Positions 52,795 through 60,608 are shown, counted from the stretch's first letter. The stretch: DNA of 64,000 bases from Anaerolineales bacterium (GCA_028278545.1 JANQED010000120.1:62001-126000); one strand, 5' to 3'. The notes: generated by a model not told the origin, from the letters alone. A program made the numbers and translations.

Positions 52795-54357
52795 ATGATG
52801 ATTCAGAAAGTGGTTTGTCTAAAGGAAAAGATACAAGACTTTTTTGGGAGAAAATTGGCCGCGCCGCCTCACCGCGAGGGCCAACGGGGCCAGGTATTAG
52901 TACTGTTCATCATATCGTTTTTAGCCTTGTTGGCCTTTGTAGGCTTGGTGACCGATGTGGGAGCCTTGTATATCACCTACGCCCAGTTGAAGCGGGCTGT
53001 GGACTCTGCCGCAGTGGCTGCGGCCAACAACATCAAGAATCCCTCTCTATCTTATGCACAGCGGAAGACCAGGATCACAGAAGCGGCCAGGGAGATGATT
53101 GCCTTTCACAATATTGCGGATATCTCTTCGTTGAATGCCTATATCTGTGATGATAGTGGTTTGCCCGCAGAATTTGCCCTGGAGTGTCCGGATACTGGTG
53201 CTGGCGAGGACCCTCGAAAACTGGCCTGGGTGGAAGCTACGCAGGATGCGCCAGTATACTTTCTCAGGTTGTTTGGGATTACGAACATCCCCCTTTCTAC
53301 TAATTCCATTGGTGAAGCTGCTACCGTGGATGTGGTTGTGGTGATCGATACCTCGGAATCGATGGGAGAGTCCACAGCTGGTTACGGCCCAGATTTTGAT
53401 CCATCAGCATGTAATGCCAGCAATACGTGCGAACCGCTAAAGACCGCCAAAGAAGCCGCCAAGGCGTTGGTTGATTCCCTCTTCGAGGGTTACGATCGCG
53501 TTGCTGTGGTAGGTTTTGACTTCGATGCCACTGTGTATTCAAACCTGGATGATGATTTTACCAACGTGGAAAATGCCATTGATAGCATCCCGCTGCATGA
53601 TGACCTGGACGCGTCTGTCGTCTTATCCTATGGGAATCCTGCTGCTGGAGAGCTAAACCCATTCGATGTCGATGGCGACGGTCTCTTGGGAGACCTGGAT
53701 GACAACGACAACGGCGGAACAGGCCTTTACAATGATTCCTTCCTCTCCACATGTACGGGGTGCGGCATTCGCATGGCAGGCAATGTCCTCGCAAGTACGG
53801 GCAGGGTGGAATCCGTTTGGGTGATCGTGTTTTTGGCAGATGGCGCTACCAACGTCAGCGACGTGCCCCCAAATGTAGATGCTTCGTTTTCGAACGGTTT
53901 TTGCGGCGGCAGTATCGGGGCTCGGATGTGGACCAACCCTTGGTGTACGGACAATGATCCCGCTACGCGCTATTGCGGCCCGAATCATTCTGCTGCCAAT
54001 GAATGTCCTCCAGGCGCGGTTTGGGTCGGCGATAGTACGCCAAATTACGACGTCGATGATTATGCCTTCGACATGGTTGATTATGTAGCCTTGCTTGAGT
54101 CTTCCAATCCAGATGAGCCAACACCTGGCAACGATATCGCCATCTACAGCATTGGCCTGGGCAAGGCCGATGCAGGGGAACATCTGTTGCGCTATATGGC
54201 GAATGTCGGTGATGATGGTTCCCGCGAAAATGACCCTTGCGAGAGTGTTCCAACCAAACAGCATTGCGGCAACTACTACTACGCCCCCAGCGCTTCTTAT
54301 CTTACTCAGATCTTTGAGAATATCGCTTCCCGTATTTATACTCGGATTAGCAGGTAA
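52795..54357 (+). CDS. TadG-like protein with von Willebrand factor A domain
   Basis: A 520-residue protein with a short cytoplasmic head, one membrane helix (about residues 38-60, in a RGQVLVLFIISFLALLAFVG context as in TadG/TadE) and a large exported domain. Residues about 181-end form a vWA domain with the metal-ion-dependent adhesion site DTSES (Asp185, Ser187, Ser189) and later CTGCG and VWVIVFLADGATNVS. Long Asp-rich loops and many Cys suggest a disulphide-bonded, calcium-binding surface adhesin. It is 17 nt downstream of the TadE-like gene. In Myxococcus and others TadG-vWA proteins join Tad pili; a pilus-tip adhesin role is inferred. Confidence 0.85.
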   Translation: MMIQKVVCLKEKIQDFFGRKLAAPPHREGQRGQVLVLFIISFLALLAFVGLVTDVGALYITYAQLKRAVDSAAVAAANNIKNPSLSYAQRKTRITEAAREMIAFHNIADISSLNAYICDDSGLPAEFALECPDTGAGEDPRKLAWVEATQDAPVYFLRLFGITNIPLSTNSIGEAATVDVVVVIDTSESMGESTAGYGPDFDPSACNASNTCEPLKTAKEAAKALVDSLFEGYDRVAVVGFDFDATVYSNLDDDFTNVENAIDSIPLHDDLDASVVLSYGNPAAGELNPFDVDGDGLLGDLDDNDNGGTGLYNDSFLSTCTGCGIRMAGNVLASTGRVESVWVIVFLADGATNVSDVPPNVDASFSNGFCGGSIGARMWTNPWCTDNDPATRYCGPNHSAANECPPGAVWVGDSTPNYDVDDYAFDMVDYVALLESSNPDEPTPGNDIAIYSIGLGKADAGEHLLRYMANVGDDGSRENDPCESVPTKQHCGNYYYAPSASYLTQIFENIASRIYTRISR

Positions 54358-54403
54358 TTAAATTGGTGTCTCGAATGACAGGCGCATTGTTAAGGATTGC
54401 GAT

Positions 54404-57391
54404 ATGAACCCCAGACGTAAGCCCATACGCTCTAAACCACGCGGCCAAGCCATCATTGAATTCATCCTCGCATTGCCGGTTTTGTTGTTGCTGTTATTTG
54501 GCATTATCGAATTTGGGCGTCTGGTATTTTCTTGGATGGCTGTGCAGAATGCAGCTCGTTTGGGATTGCGCTATGCCATCACCGGTCAATTTGATGAGGA
54601 ATACTGCGATGAAGCTGGGGTAGCATTGACCGCCGAATTGGGGGTAGATTATGTGGCTGCGGATATGGCCGATGGTGAGGCTAATTGTGAAGTGCCGGAT
54701 TCATATTCTGACGAGGCGGAAGAGTTATCTGTCGATCTGATCGACTGGGCGCGTTTACCCTCTATTTGGGATGCTGCCAGAGCAGGGGGAGCGGGGATCT
54801 ATATCGTTGACAGCATCATCGGCGACTACCTTTCATATCTGGCGTCTCATAACATCGCGCAGATCGGCGATCCGTCTTCGCCGGGTTACTTCCATGTCAC
54901 CGTTTGCAGCAACCGGTATATCTATGATGAGAACAACTACGATATCCCGTTGTGCATCCAACCGGGTTCCGGTTCATTGATGGACAACGCTGGATTGCCT
55001 GGTGACCGGGTGAGGGTGGTGATCTCCTATCGGCATAATATGATCTTGCCGTTTATTGCCACGATCTGGCCTGACCTCCCTTTGAATGGTTGGCGCGAAG
55101 GTGTGGTTGAGCGTTTCCGGACCTCGCGCGTGGTCAGCGTGGCTGGGGGGATCACTGCCGCCCCAACCTGGACGCTGACACCCACGGTCACCAATACCCC
55201 TACCATCACGGGCACTGCAACCAAAACCCCCTTGCCGACGGCTACCGCCTCACCCACCCCAGTCGATTGCACTTTGTACTCCATGGGCGATTTCACATTC
55301 CGCAATAGCGGTATACTCAGAATGTATGTCAACAATAATAATGCCGCTGAGGTGGGCGTCAATCGAATTATTTTGGATTGGGTCAATGCAGAAACCCTCT
55401 ACGCGTCTCAGGGGCACAACCTGAATGTCGATTGGTTCAAATGGGATGGCAATTGGGCCTGGGGGGATGGAAATGGCAGCTCCAGGGATTACGATTCGGC
55501 TACGGACACCGGCGCCGACTTCGCTGCCACCTGGTTGGGTCCATTGAGCATTGCCGGGAATTCAAGCGGCCGCTTGGATATCGACTTCGATGGTTATTCG
55601 CCGGGAAGAGACCCGCTTGTCGGCTTGGTTTCTGACGATTTTGGGATCACCATTGAGTTGGATAATGGCTGTACGCTGTCACGGGCTGCCTCTGCTGCCC
55701 TTCCTACACCGACCCAAAGTTGTGATTCTCTTTCTTTGAGCGATCCCTGGTTGCAGGGCGATGATTTCCGGGTCAATATCATCAATGCCAGCGGATTTTA
55801 TGAGTTCAACCTGAATCGTGTCATCTTGCGCTGGCCAAAGATCCAGTCGAACACCTTTGTGAACTTCTTGCAGCTTCGCAGTGGATCGGTTACCTTCTGG
55901 AATGGTCGCGATGAGGTTCCAGATTTGGATACCTCCAGCGATCCTGGTTGGCAGGGAGGTGATCTGACATTTAATGCGCCTCATACGCGTCAGTTCCGCG
56001 CTGATTTGAACAACCACAACAATTTCAACGGCGTCTCCGTCGCTGATTTCTACGGAACTGAATTCTTCTTCGATGAAGGTTGTCACTTGATTGTCGGCGG
56101 CGGCACCGCGACGCCCTCCCCGCCCCCTACCAACACGCCGACACCTACAATCACCCCCACGCCCACCGATACCCCGGTGCCCAATTGTAATCTTTATTCT
56201 ATGGGCGATTTCACCTTCCAGAATTGGGCGCAGCAGCAGCTAACTGTGACCAACGGCGATGCCTACGATGCCCAGGTCACCCGCATTCGATTGGATTGGG
56301 ATTATGCCGAGCAGCTCGGTGAAGCCATGGGCTACAACAGCCTGCGCAACGACTGGTTCCGTTGGGGCGGTAGCTATGTCTGGGGTAGTGGCAACGGGTC
56401 GGTTTGGGATTATCACTCTATCACCGATACCCAGGTGGATTCCGCGAGCACCTGGACTGGGCCATTGAATTTCAACGCAGGCAGTTCGTATACCTTCCAA
56501 ATTGACTTTGACAGTGATTGGGGCGGTGGTGGACCATTACCTGGGGTGATCTCGGATGATTTTGGTGTCACCATCGATTTTGACAATGGCTGTCAGCTAA
56601 GCCGCAATGCAGTTTCGCGGCCCGTCCAGACGATGACTCCTTCGAGTACGCCGACGCCCACGCGCACGCCCACGCGAACCGCGACCGCCACCATCACCCT
56701 TACCCCTTCGCGCACACCGACGCCCTCGCGTACACCGACCCCTTCACGCACCCCCACCATCACGCCCACACCGCTGCCGATCCATATCGAGATCATCGAT
56801 CCCGAATTCAACAATATCGTGTATACGAGCCGCAGTGATACCGACTTCCAGGCCGAAGCTTGGGACCCGGAGGTAGGCACTTATGATGGTGCCGGCATAA
56901 ACCGGGTCAGCTTTGAGATTAGAGGCCCCAGCCCCAGCACCGTATTACAGCATTCGCGTACGGAGTATGCTGCCGGATACTGCGCCTTTGGCGGGAACGC
57001 GCCTTGCGGCATCATGAGCAGCAGTTTGTGGGACAGCCTGCCTAACGGCACTTACACGATCTCGGCACGGGCCAGGGCCAATGATGGCAGGTGGTCGGAT
57101 TGGGTCGAGAAGACCTTTATTATTGACAAGCCCGCAACATCTACACCTACGAAGACGGCCACGCCCACAAAGACGCGCACGCCAACCAGGACGTCGACAC
57201 CGACAAAGACGGCGACGAATACGCTCATCCCAACCAAAACGAGGACTCCGACGCCCAGCCGTACACCAACCCCCTCGAATACTCCCTTCGAACCGACGGA
57301 AACCTTCACACCGTCACCGGAGCCCACACGCACACCGGCATGTCCGTTCGATGATCCGGGTTGGCCCTGTCTGACTCCCCCCTGGCCGTAA
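54404..57391 (+). CDS. Giant TadE-like surface protein with duplicated ectodomains on Thr/Pro spacers
   Basis: A 995-residue protein. The N-terminus is TadE-like (GQAIIEFILALPVLLLLLFGIIEFG) and anchors the chain as a pseudopilin. After about residue 245 the ectodomain is modular: domain 1 (about 288-427) and domain 3 (about 594-735) are clear duplicates (both start CxLYSMGDFTF and end NGCxLSR), with a related middle domain (about 438-563). A Thr/Pro/Arg spacer and an Ig-like domain (about 793-909, IHIEIIDPEF and TYTISARARANDGRWSDW) follow, then a second Thr/Pro tail ending CPFDDPGWPCLTPPWP. Likely a surface or pilus-tip fibre. Ends in a strong terminator. Confidence 0.82.
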   Translation: MNPRRKPIRSKPRGQAIIEFILALPVLLLLLFGIIEFGRLVFSWMAVQNAARLGLRYAITGQFDEEYCDEAGVALTAELGVDYVAADMADGEANCEVPDSYSDEAEELSVDLIDWARLPSIWDAARAGGAGIYIVDSIIGDYLSYLASHNIAQIGDPSSPGYFHVTVCSNRYIYDENNYDIPLCIQPGSGSLMDNAGLPGDRVRVVISYRHNMILPFIATIWPDLPLNGWREGVVERFRTSRVVSVAGGITAAPTWTLTPTVTNTPTITGTATKTPLPTATASPTPVDCTLYSMGDFTFRNSGILRMYVNNNNAAEVGVNRIILDWVNAETLYASQGHNLNVDWFKWDGNWAWGDGNGSSRDYDSATDTGADFAATWLGPLSIAGNSSGRLDIDFDGYSPGRDPLVGLVSDDFGITIELDNGCTLSRAASAALPTPTQSCDSLSLSDPWLQGDDFRVNIINASGFYEFNLNRVILRWPKIQSNTFVNFLQLRSGSVTFWNGRDEVPDLDTSSDPGWQGGDLTFNAPHTRQFRADLNNHNNFNGVSVADFYGTEFFFDEGCHLIVGGGTATPSPPPTNTPTPTITPTPTDTPVPNCNLYSMGDFTFQNWAQQQLTVTNGDAYDAQVTRIRLDWDYAEQLGEAMGYNSLRNDWFRWGGSYVWGSGNGSVWDYHSITDTQVDSASTWTGPLNFNAGSSYTFQIDFDSDWGGGGPLPGVISDDFGVTIDFDNGCQLSRNAVSRPVQTMTPSSTPTPTRTPTRTATATITLTPSRTPTPSRTPTPSRTPTITPTPLPIHIEIIDPEFNNIVYTSRSDTDFQAEAWDPEVGTYDGAGINRVSFEIRGPSPSTVLQHSRTEYAAGYCAFGGNAPCGIMSSSLWDSLPNGTYTISARARANDGRWSDWVEKTFIIDKPATSTPTKTATPTKTRTPTRTSTPTKTATNTLIPTKTRTPTPSRTPTPSNTPFEPTETFTPSPEPTRTPACPFDDPGWPCLTPPWP
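55265..56615 (+). repeat. Tandem duplicated domain-coding region inside the TadE-like gene
   Basis: DNA for domain 1 (55265 to about 55685) and domain 3 (56183 to about 56610) codes for proteins with the same order of motifs, differing at many positions. Between and after them lie Thr/Pro-coding tracts (55150-55262, 56105-56180, 56630-56780, and 57135-57340 further on) built of ACN-CCN codons. Confidence 0.7.
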
Positions 57392-57399
57392 AAGCAAAC

Positions 57400-57431
57400 A
57401 AAAAAGCGGAGGTTCTGGCCTCCGCTTTTTT
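57400..57431. terminator. Bidirectional intrinsic terminator
   Basis: AAAAAAGCGGAGG (57400-57412) pairs with CCTCCGCTTTTTT (57419-57431), 6-nt loop. It ends both the plus-strand surface-protein gene and the minus-strand gene at 57437. Confidence 0.9.
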
Positions 57432-57436
57432 GATGG

Positions 57437-57637
57437 TCATTCTTCGACGATTTTGCACGTCGCATGGAGATAGTAAAAATCTCCTCGAGGGGGGATCAAC
57501 TCGAAAATCTCGATCACTTCCAGATCGAAAGTGCCCATATTAATAATTTCGCCCACCTCTGGCTGCTTGTCCAAATTGACGATGCCGCCGGGATGATTGC
57601 TCTTCGTTACTACGTAGCTGACCTTATAAATTGCCAT
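57437..57637 (-). CDS. Small conserved-looking protein, 66 residues
   Basis: A small protein with beta-rich sequence, KVSYVVTKSNHPGGIVNLD and EIINMGTFDLEVIEIFEL, no signal peptide and no family known to me. It lies 12 nt downstream of the cyclic-nucleotide-binding gene and before a strong terminator, so it is the last gene of a two-gene operon. The coding is supported by the terminator and the ordered strand pattern. Function unknown. Confidence 0.65.
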   Translation of the reverse strand: MAIYKVSYVVTKSNHPGGIVNLDKQPEVGEIINMGTFDLEVIEIFELIPPRGDFYYLHATCKIVEE

Positions 57638-57649
57638 ATTTGAATTCCC

Positions 57650-58093
57650 CTAGTTGCTCTTGATCAGATTGAGGTGGCGAAGCTTGAAGGACAGGTCAGC
57701 CGCCATATTGCGCATCACTACAAAGCCCACGCGGGCGTTCCGATTGCACAGTTCCAGAAAGTCATTGTTGCGGATCATTTGAACGGTAGTTGGGTCTTCG
57801 ATGGCTCGCACGGTTGCCGAACGCCTGCCGTGATCGATGAGAGCCATTTCCCCAATCAGTTGGCCGGCACCCATATGCAGAACTGTCTTGGGAGAAGGCT
57901 GATTCGCGCCTAGAATGACCTCCACTGAGCCGCCGGTGATCAAGTAAAACTCCTCGCCGATATCTCCCTCCTCGACGAGATTCTCGCCGCCCTTAAGTTG
58001 CTGGGATTGACAGATATTGACGATCTCTTGGAGCTCGGCATCCGTTAGCCCCCTGAATATTTCTACATTGCGGATAAGATCGAGTAATTCCAT
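57650..58093 (-). CDS. Cyclic-nucleotide-binding domain protein
   Basis: A 147-residue protein consisting of one cNMP-binding domain of CRP/PKA type with a short helix at each end. The phosphate-binding cassette is LIGEMALIDHGRRSATVRA, with Glu and Arg at the places that contact ribose and phosphate. There is no DNA-binding part, so it is not a CRP-type regulator but a stand-alone ligand sensor. Promoter at 58119-58147, GGAGG 5 nt before the ATG. Confidence 0.88.
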   Translation of the reverse strand: MELLDLIRNVEIFRGLTDAELQEIVNICQSQQLKGGENLVEEGDIGEEFYLITGGSVEVILGANQPSPKTVLHMGAGQLIGEMALIDHGRRSATVRAIEDPTTVQMIRNNDFLELCNRNARVGFVVMRNMAADLSFKLRHLNLIKSN

Positions 58094-58118
58094 AGCGCCT
58101 CCGTTCAGTTAACTTCGT

Positions 58119-58147
58119 ATTGTAGCTCTCTTTAACTGGCTTGACAA
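58119..58147 (-). promoter_or_regulatory. Promoter of the cNMP-binding operon
   Basis: Minus-strand -35 TTGTCA (58147-58142), 17-nt spacer, -10 TACAAT (58124-58119). Confidence 0.75.
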
Positions 58148-58316
58148 CTGCAAAAGGTTCCCTGCTGGTTTGCACCCGCTTGTTGGGATGGGATGGGGGC
58201 TATTCCAAGGTTAGGCCTGCACGCAGTTTAATGGGGGATTCATCTTTCAGCGTTGTGGCAGTATTCCTCAGCAATGCCCCCGTGTGGTGGGCGGCGCGGT
58301 AATCAGAACAGTTTTG

Positions 58317-59072
58317 TCAATCAGTTTCGTGCTTGAGTTGCTCCGCGCCTTTGTTCAACATCCATAGGCTGAGGGCCAAAACCAACCAGGCGGCGATTTG
58401 GGCGATGCGGACACCGTTTTCGAGCGCGAGGCTGTCGCCGCGCAGCCCTTCGATGAACAGGCGAGCGCCTGCGCTCAGGGCCAGGAATCGCCAGAAGGTT
58501 TCAGCAGTCAGCACAGAGGTCAATCGTGAACGTCCTTTGCTGGGAGGCAGGATAGCCCATAGGATCAGGCTTGCCAGGATGACCTCGTAAATCTGCGTGG
58601 GGTGTCTTTTCGCTCCCCAAAGCTGAATGCCCCAGGGCAGGTCAGTTTGCATGCCAAAAGCATCTCCCGAGGCGACATGAGAGAGTCCAAAGGCAATGGC
58701 CAGGACGGCCAATAAGGGCGTAATGGCGTTGAGGGTGGGCCAGAGCCGCAACTGTTTGCGGTTGCCGTAAACCGCCGCGGCGAAAACCCCGATGACTGCT
58801 CCTCCAACCGGGTCTAACAGGGCCGGGTTGAGCGAAATCAAGCTGATCGGGCTGGCGATAAAGGCATCCGTATATTGTAGGACGTAGCTCAGGCGCGCAC
58901 CCAGAATCCCGGCCACCAGGGCAGTGAAAGACAGGTTGTAAATGGTGTTGGCCTCGCTGCCATACCTGGGGGCCAGGCGTTCGGCCAGAGTCAGTCCCAG
59001 CCATAATCCCAGCAGCAAGACCAAGCCTGGAGTTTGTACTGCGAAAGGACCTATTTGCAGGATGGGCAGCAT
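58317..59072 (-). CDS. Lgt-like membrane protein lacking key transferase residues
   Basis: A 251-residue protein with about seven membrane helices and the general Lgt order: GARLSYVLQY, TDLPWG followed by RHPTQIYEVIL, and RLFIEGLRGD. However, the HGG step (E. coli His103) is VGG here, and the RIGNFxNGE loop (Arg143) is FGLSHVASGDAFG. Only the last Arg (239 in E. coli) is kept. It is therefore a divergent Lgt homologue that probably does not do lipoprotein diacylglyceryl transfer. Its start overlaps the stop of the TlpA-like gene by one base, so the two work together. No Cys, so not a thiol carrier itself. Confidence 0.75.
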   Translation of the reverse strand: MLPILQIGPFAVQTPGLVLLLGLWLGLTLAERLAPRYGSEANTIYNLSFTALVAGILGARLSYVLQYTDAFIASPISLISLNPALLDPVGGAVIGVFAAAVYGNRKQLRLWPTLNAITPLLAVLAIAFGLSHVASGDAFGMQTDLPWGIQLWGAKRHPTQIYEVILASLILWAILPPSKGRSRLTSVLTAETFWRFLALSAGARLFIEGLRGDSLALENGVRIAQIAAWLVLALSLWMLNKGAEQLKHETD

Positions 59073-59632
59073 CAGGGGGCCTCCGCAAGCAGGTTATCGA
59101 CGCGGGTTTGGAGCAAGGCTTCCGACATAGGGCCGCCGATGACGACCTCTTTGATAATCCCCTGGCTGTTGACAAAAAACGAGGTTGGCAGAGATCGCAA
59201 GTGATAGTGTTCCGAAACGCTTCCGTCTACGTCCAGCAGAATAGGGAATGTCAGTCCGTGTTCGGCGACGAAGGCTGCGGCGCTGTTGGGGGAGTCTTGA
59301 TTGGTGGCATTGACTGCCAGAATGACAAAGCCACGTTCCCGGTATTTTTCGTGAATACGCTGCATGGCAGGCATTTCGGCCCGGCAAGGTGCGCACCAAC
59401 TGGTCCATAGGTTAATCAGTACCGGTTGGCCGCGCAATTCAGACAGCGTGACCGTATCCCCATCCAGGGAACGCAGTGAGAAATCGGGGGCTGAGAAGCC
59501 TTCTTGCGGTGCAGGGATTTCCCCAGCCGAGGTGCTGCCGGCCGGTACAGCACTGAGCCAGGTCCAGACTGCACCCAAGATAAGCACGAAAAGATATGTC
59601 GGTATGCGATATTTTTCCAAAAGAGTTTTCAA
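59072..59632 (-). CDS. Membrane-anchored TlpA/ResA-like thiol-disulphide oxidoreductase
   Basis: A 186-residue protein with an N-terminal membrane anchor (about residues 12-30), a spacer and a TlpA-type thioredoxin domain: APDFSLRSLDGDTVTLSELRG, LINLWTSWCAPCRAEMPAM (Cys80 and Cys83), then SLPTSFFVNSQG with the cis-Pro. Extracytoplasmic. It is the first gene of an operon with the Lgt-like gene and diverges from the selenoprotein candidate. Likely donates or accepts electrons to extracytoplasmic thiols. Confidence 0.9.
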   Translation of the reverse strand: MKTLLEKYRIPTYLFVLILGAVWTWLSAVPAGSTSAGEIPAPQEGFSAPDFSLRSLDGDTVTLSELRGQPVLINLWTSWCAPCRAEMPAMQRIHEKYRERGFVILAVNATNQDSPNSAAAFVAEHGLTFPILLDVDGSVSEHYHLRSLPTSFFVNSQGIIKEVVIGGPMSEALLQTRVDNLLAEAP

Positions 59633-59657
59633 TGAAATTTGCTTCCTTTCAGAAAGA

Positions 59658-59687
59658 AGTGTAAGAGAGGATGAGGATGTGTGTCAA
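59658..59687 (-). promoter_or_regulatory. Promoter of the TlpA/Lgt-like operon
   Basis: Minus-strand -35 TTGACA (59687-59682), 18-nt spacer, -10 TACACT (59663-59658), close to the tlpA-like start. Confidence 0.7.
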
Positions 59688-59739
59688 GCCGCCCGTCCTA
59701 AGGGCAAAAAATATTAATGCAATTCTAATCATATGTTTA

Positions 59740-59767
59740 TTGACCCGTTATAACTTCCGGATATGAT
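59740..59767 (+). promoter_or_regulatory. Promoter of the selenoprotein-candidate gene
   Basis: -35 TTGACC (59740-59745), 16-nt spacer, -10 TATGAT (59762-59767). The ATG follows at 59804 with GGAGGTGG at 7 nt. Divergent from the TlpA-like gene. Confidence 0.6.
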
Positions 59768-59803
59768 CTTTTATATAGATACTTTTTATTGGAGGTGGTA
59801 TCC

Positions 59804-60415
59804 ATGGTGAGGTTTGTAAAACTATTCGCGATCAGTGTAGCGGCTGTTTTGGTGTTGTCGGCTTGTTGGAGTGCTGGCGCGCCGGAAACCAACGCTAATC
59901 CCCCGGCGGTTGAGAGCAAAGTAGAGGAAGTGCAAGTCACTGAGGAAGTCGAGGTTCTATCAGATGATCAACCAGAGTCTACGGCTACTTCTGCGCCGAC
60001 AGAAACTCCGGTGGAATCTGAGATGCCGGAAGGAGAACCGGAGGCCGCCGAGGAAATGGCGGATGAGTCGCCCCCGCCCGTCCTCAAGACCGGGCTTGAA
60101 GCGACAAATCCGAGCACGGTCAATTTGGCTTCTGGCAAGATTCAGTTGGTTGAGCTTTTCGCCTTTTGGTGACCGACCTGCCAGAAAATGGCGCCCATCG
60201 TGCATGGGCTTGAAGTTGAATATCACCAGCGGATTGATTTTGTCTACCTTGATATCGACGACCCCGCCAATGAAGAGTTCAAAAGGCAGTTAGGTTTCCG
60301 TTATCAGCCACATTATGTCTTGCTCGATGGGGAAGGGAATGTGCTCCAACAATGGGCGGGCAATGTCCCTGTGGATGATTTCCGTCAGGCGTTCGATAAC
60401 GCGCTGGCGCAATGA
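59804..60415 (+). CDS. Thioredoxin-like lipoprotein, candidate selenoprotein (in-frame TGA at codon 123)
   Basis: Read through a TGA at 60170-60172, the gene codes for 203 residues. The N-terminus has a signal and lipobox LSAC (Cys21), an acidic Thr/Pro/Glu spacer (residues 22-95), then a thioredoxin domain with LVELFAFW-TGA-PTCQKMAP. The TGA sits exactly where the first Cys of WCxxC should be, giving a Trp-Sec-Pro-Thr-Cys motif. The frame continues correctly for 81 codons with the rest of the fold (IDFVYLDIDDPANEEF, FRYQPHYVLLDGEGNV with the cis-Pro region). A SECIS-like hairpin follows at 60193. Alternatives are a nonsense mutation or sequencing error at one base; the exact position and intact downstream frame favour selenocysteine. 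Confidence 0.8.
60193..60209 (+). promoter_or_regulatory. Bacterial SECIS-like hairpin
   Basis: GCCCAT (60193-60198) pairs with ATGGGC (60204-60209), with loop CGTGC. The loop is 5 nt with a G at its second base, and begins 26 nt after the TGA. These agree with the known rule for bacterial SECIS elements (short apical loop with an early G, roughly 16-37 nt after the UGA). The hairpin lies inside the coding frame, as it must in bacteria. Confidence 0.6.
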
Positions 60416-60437
60416 TTTTTTGTAAGTTCTAAGTTCG

Positions 60438-60485
60438 GCAGCGTCCAGTAAAAGGCATCCCTTGAAGGGATAACTTTTGGGCTGC
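60438..60485 (+). repeat. Nested imperfect hairpin after the selenoprotein gene
   Basis: GCAGC (60438-60442) pairs with GCTGC (60481-60485). Inside, CCA, AAAAG and ATCCC on the left match GGGAT, CTTTT and GG on the right around a TTGAA loop, with 2-nt bulges. It lies between the stop at 60415 and the terminator at 60493. Could be an RNA 3' structure or a small dispersed repeat. Confidence 0.35.
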
Positions 60486-60492
60486 ACAGTTG

Positions 60493-60530
60493 CCCCCACT
60501 CTCCCAATCCCTGGGAGAGTGGGGGTTTTT
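60493..60530 (+). terminator. Strong intrinsic terminator
   Basis: CCCCCACTCTCCC (60493-60505) pairs perfectly with GGGAGAGTGGGGG (60513-60525) across a 7-nt loop and is followed by TTTTTG. It ends the selenoprotein-candidate transcript before the copper operon. Confidence 0.92.
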
Positions 60531-60550
60531 GTTATCACTAATCCCTGTGC

Positions 60551-60579
60551 TTGACAGCAATAGGAGTTTCGGTTATCAT
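60551..60579 (+). promoter_or_regulatory. Promoter of the copper operon
   Basis: Consensus -35 TTGACA (60551-60556), 17-nt spacer, -10 TATCAT (60574-60579), with the CsoR-type operator directly downstream. Confidence 0.75.
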
Positions 60580-60589
60580 AAATTAGCCC

Positions 60590-60608
60590 TACCCCCCTGG
60601 GGGGGGTA
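60590..60608. promoter_or_regulatory. CsoR-type operator
   Basis: A palindromic TACCCCCC-T-GGGGGGGGTA block lies 10 nt after the -10 box and before the csoR start, as in known copper-responsive CsoR operators (TACCC..GGGTA cores). CsoR bound here would block the promoter until Cu(I) releases it. Confidence 0.75.

Noticed and set aside
55140-57340. CRISPR-like or tandem repeat array
   Set aside because: The repetitive DNA codes for Thr/Pro spacers in frame and lacks regular unit and spacer lengths; no cas genes are present.
59804-60172. Plain truncation or pseudogene
   Set aside because: The stop lies exactly at the catalytic Cys codon, the downstream frame is intact over 81 codons and a SECIS-like hairpin follows. 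It cannot be excluded fully without read data.
60188-60415. Separate small gene starting at the ATG at 60188
   Set aside because: It begins in the middle of the thioredoxin fold, lacks a ribosome site and is in frame with the upstream part across a single TGA, so it is better read as one selenoprotein gene.
59804-60415. Change of genetic code (UGA = Trp)
   Set aside because: TGA serves as a normal stop in many genes of this window, for example those ending at 22026, 22982, 26505, 43111 and 61470.
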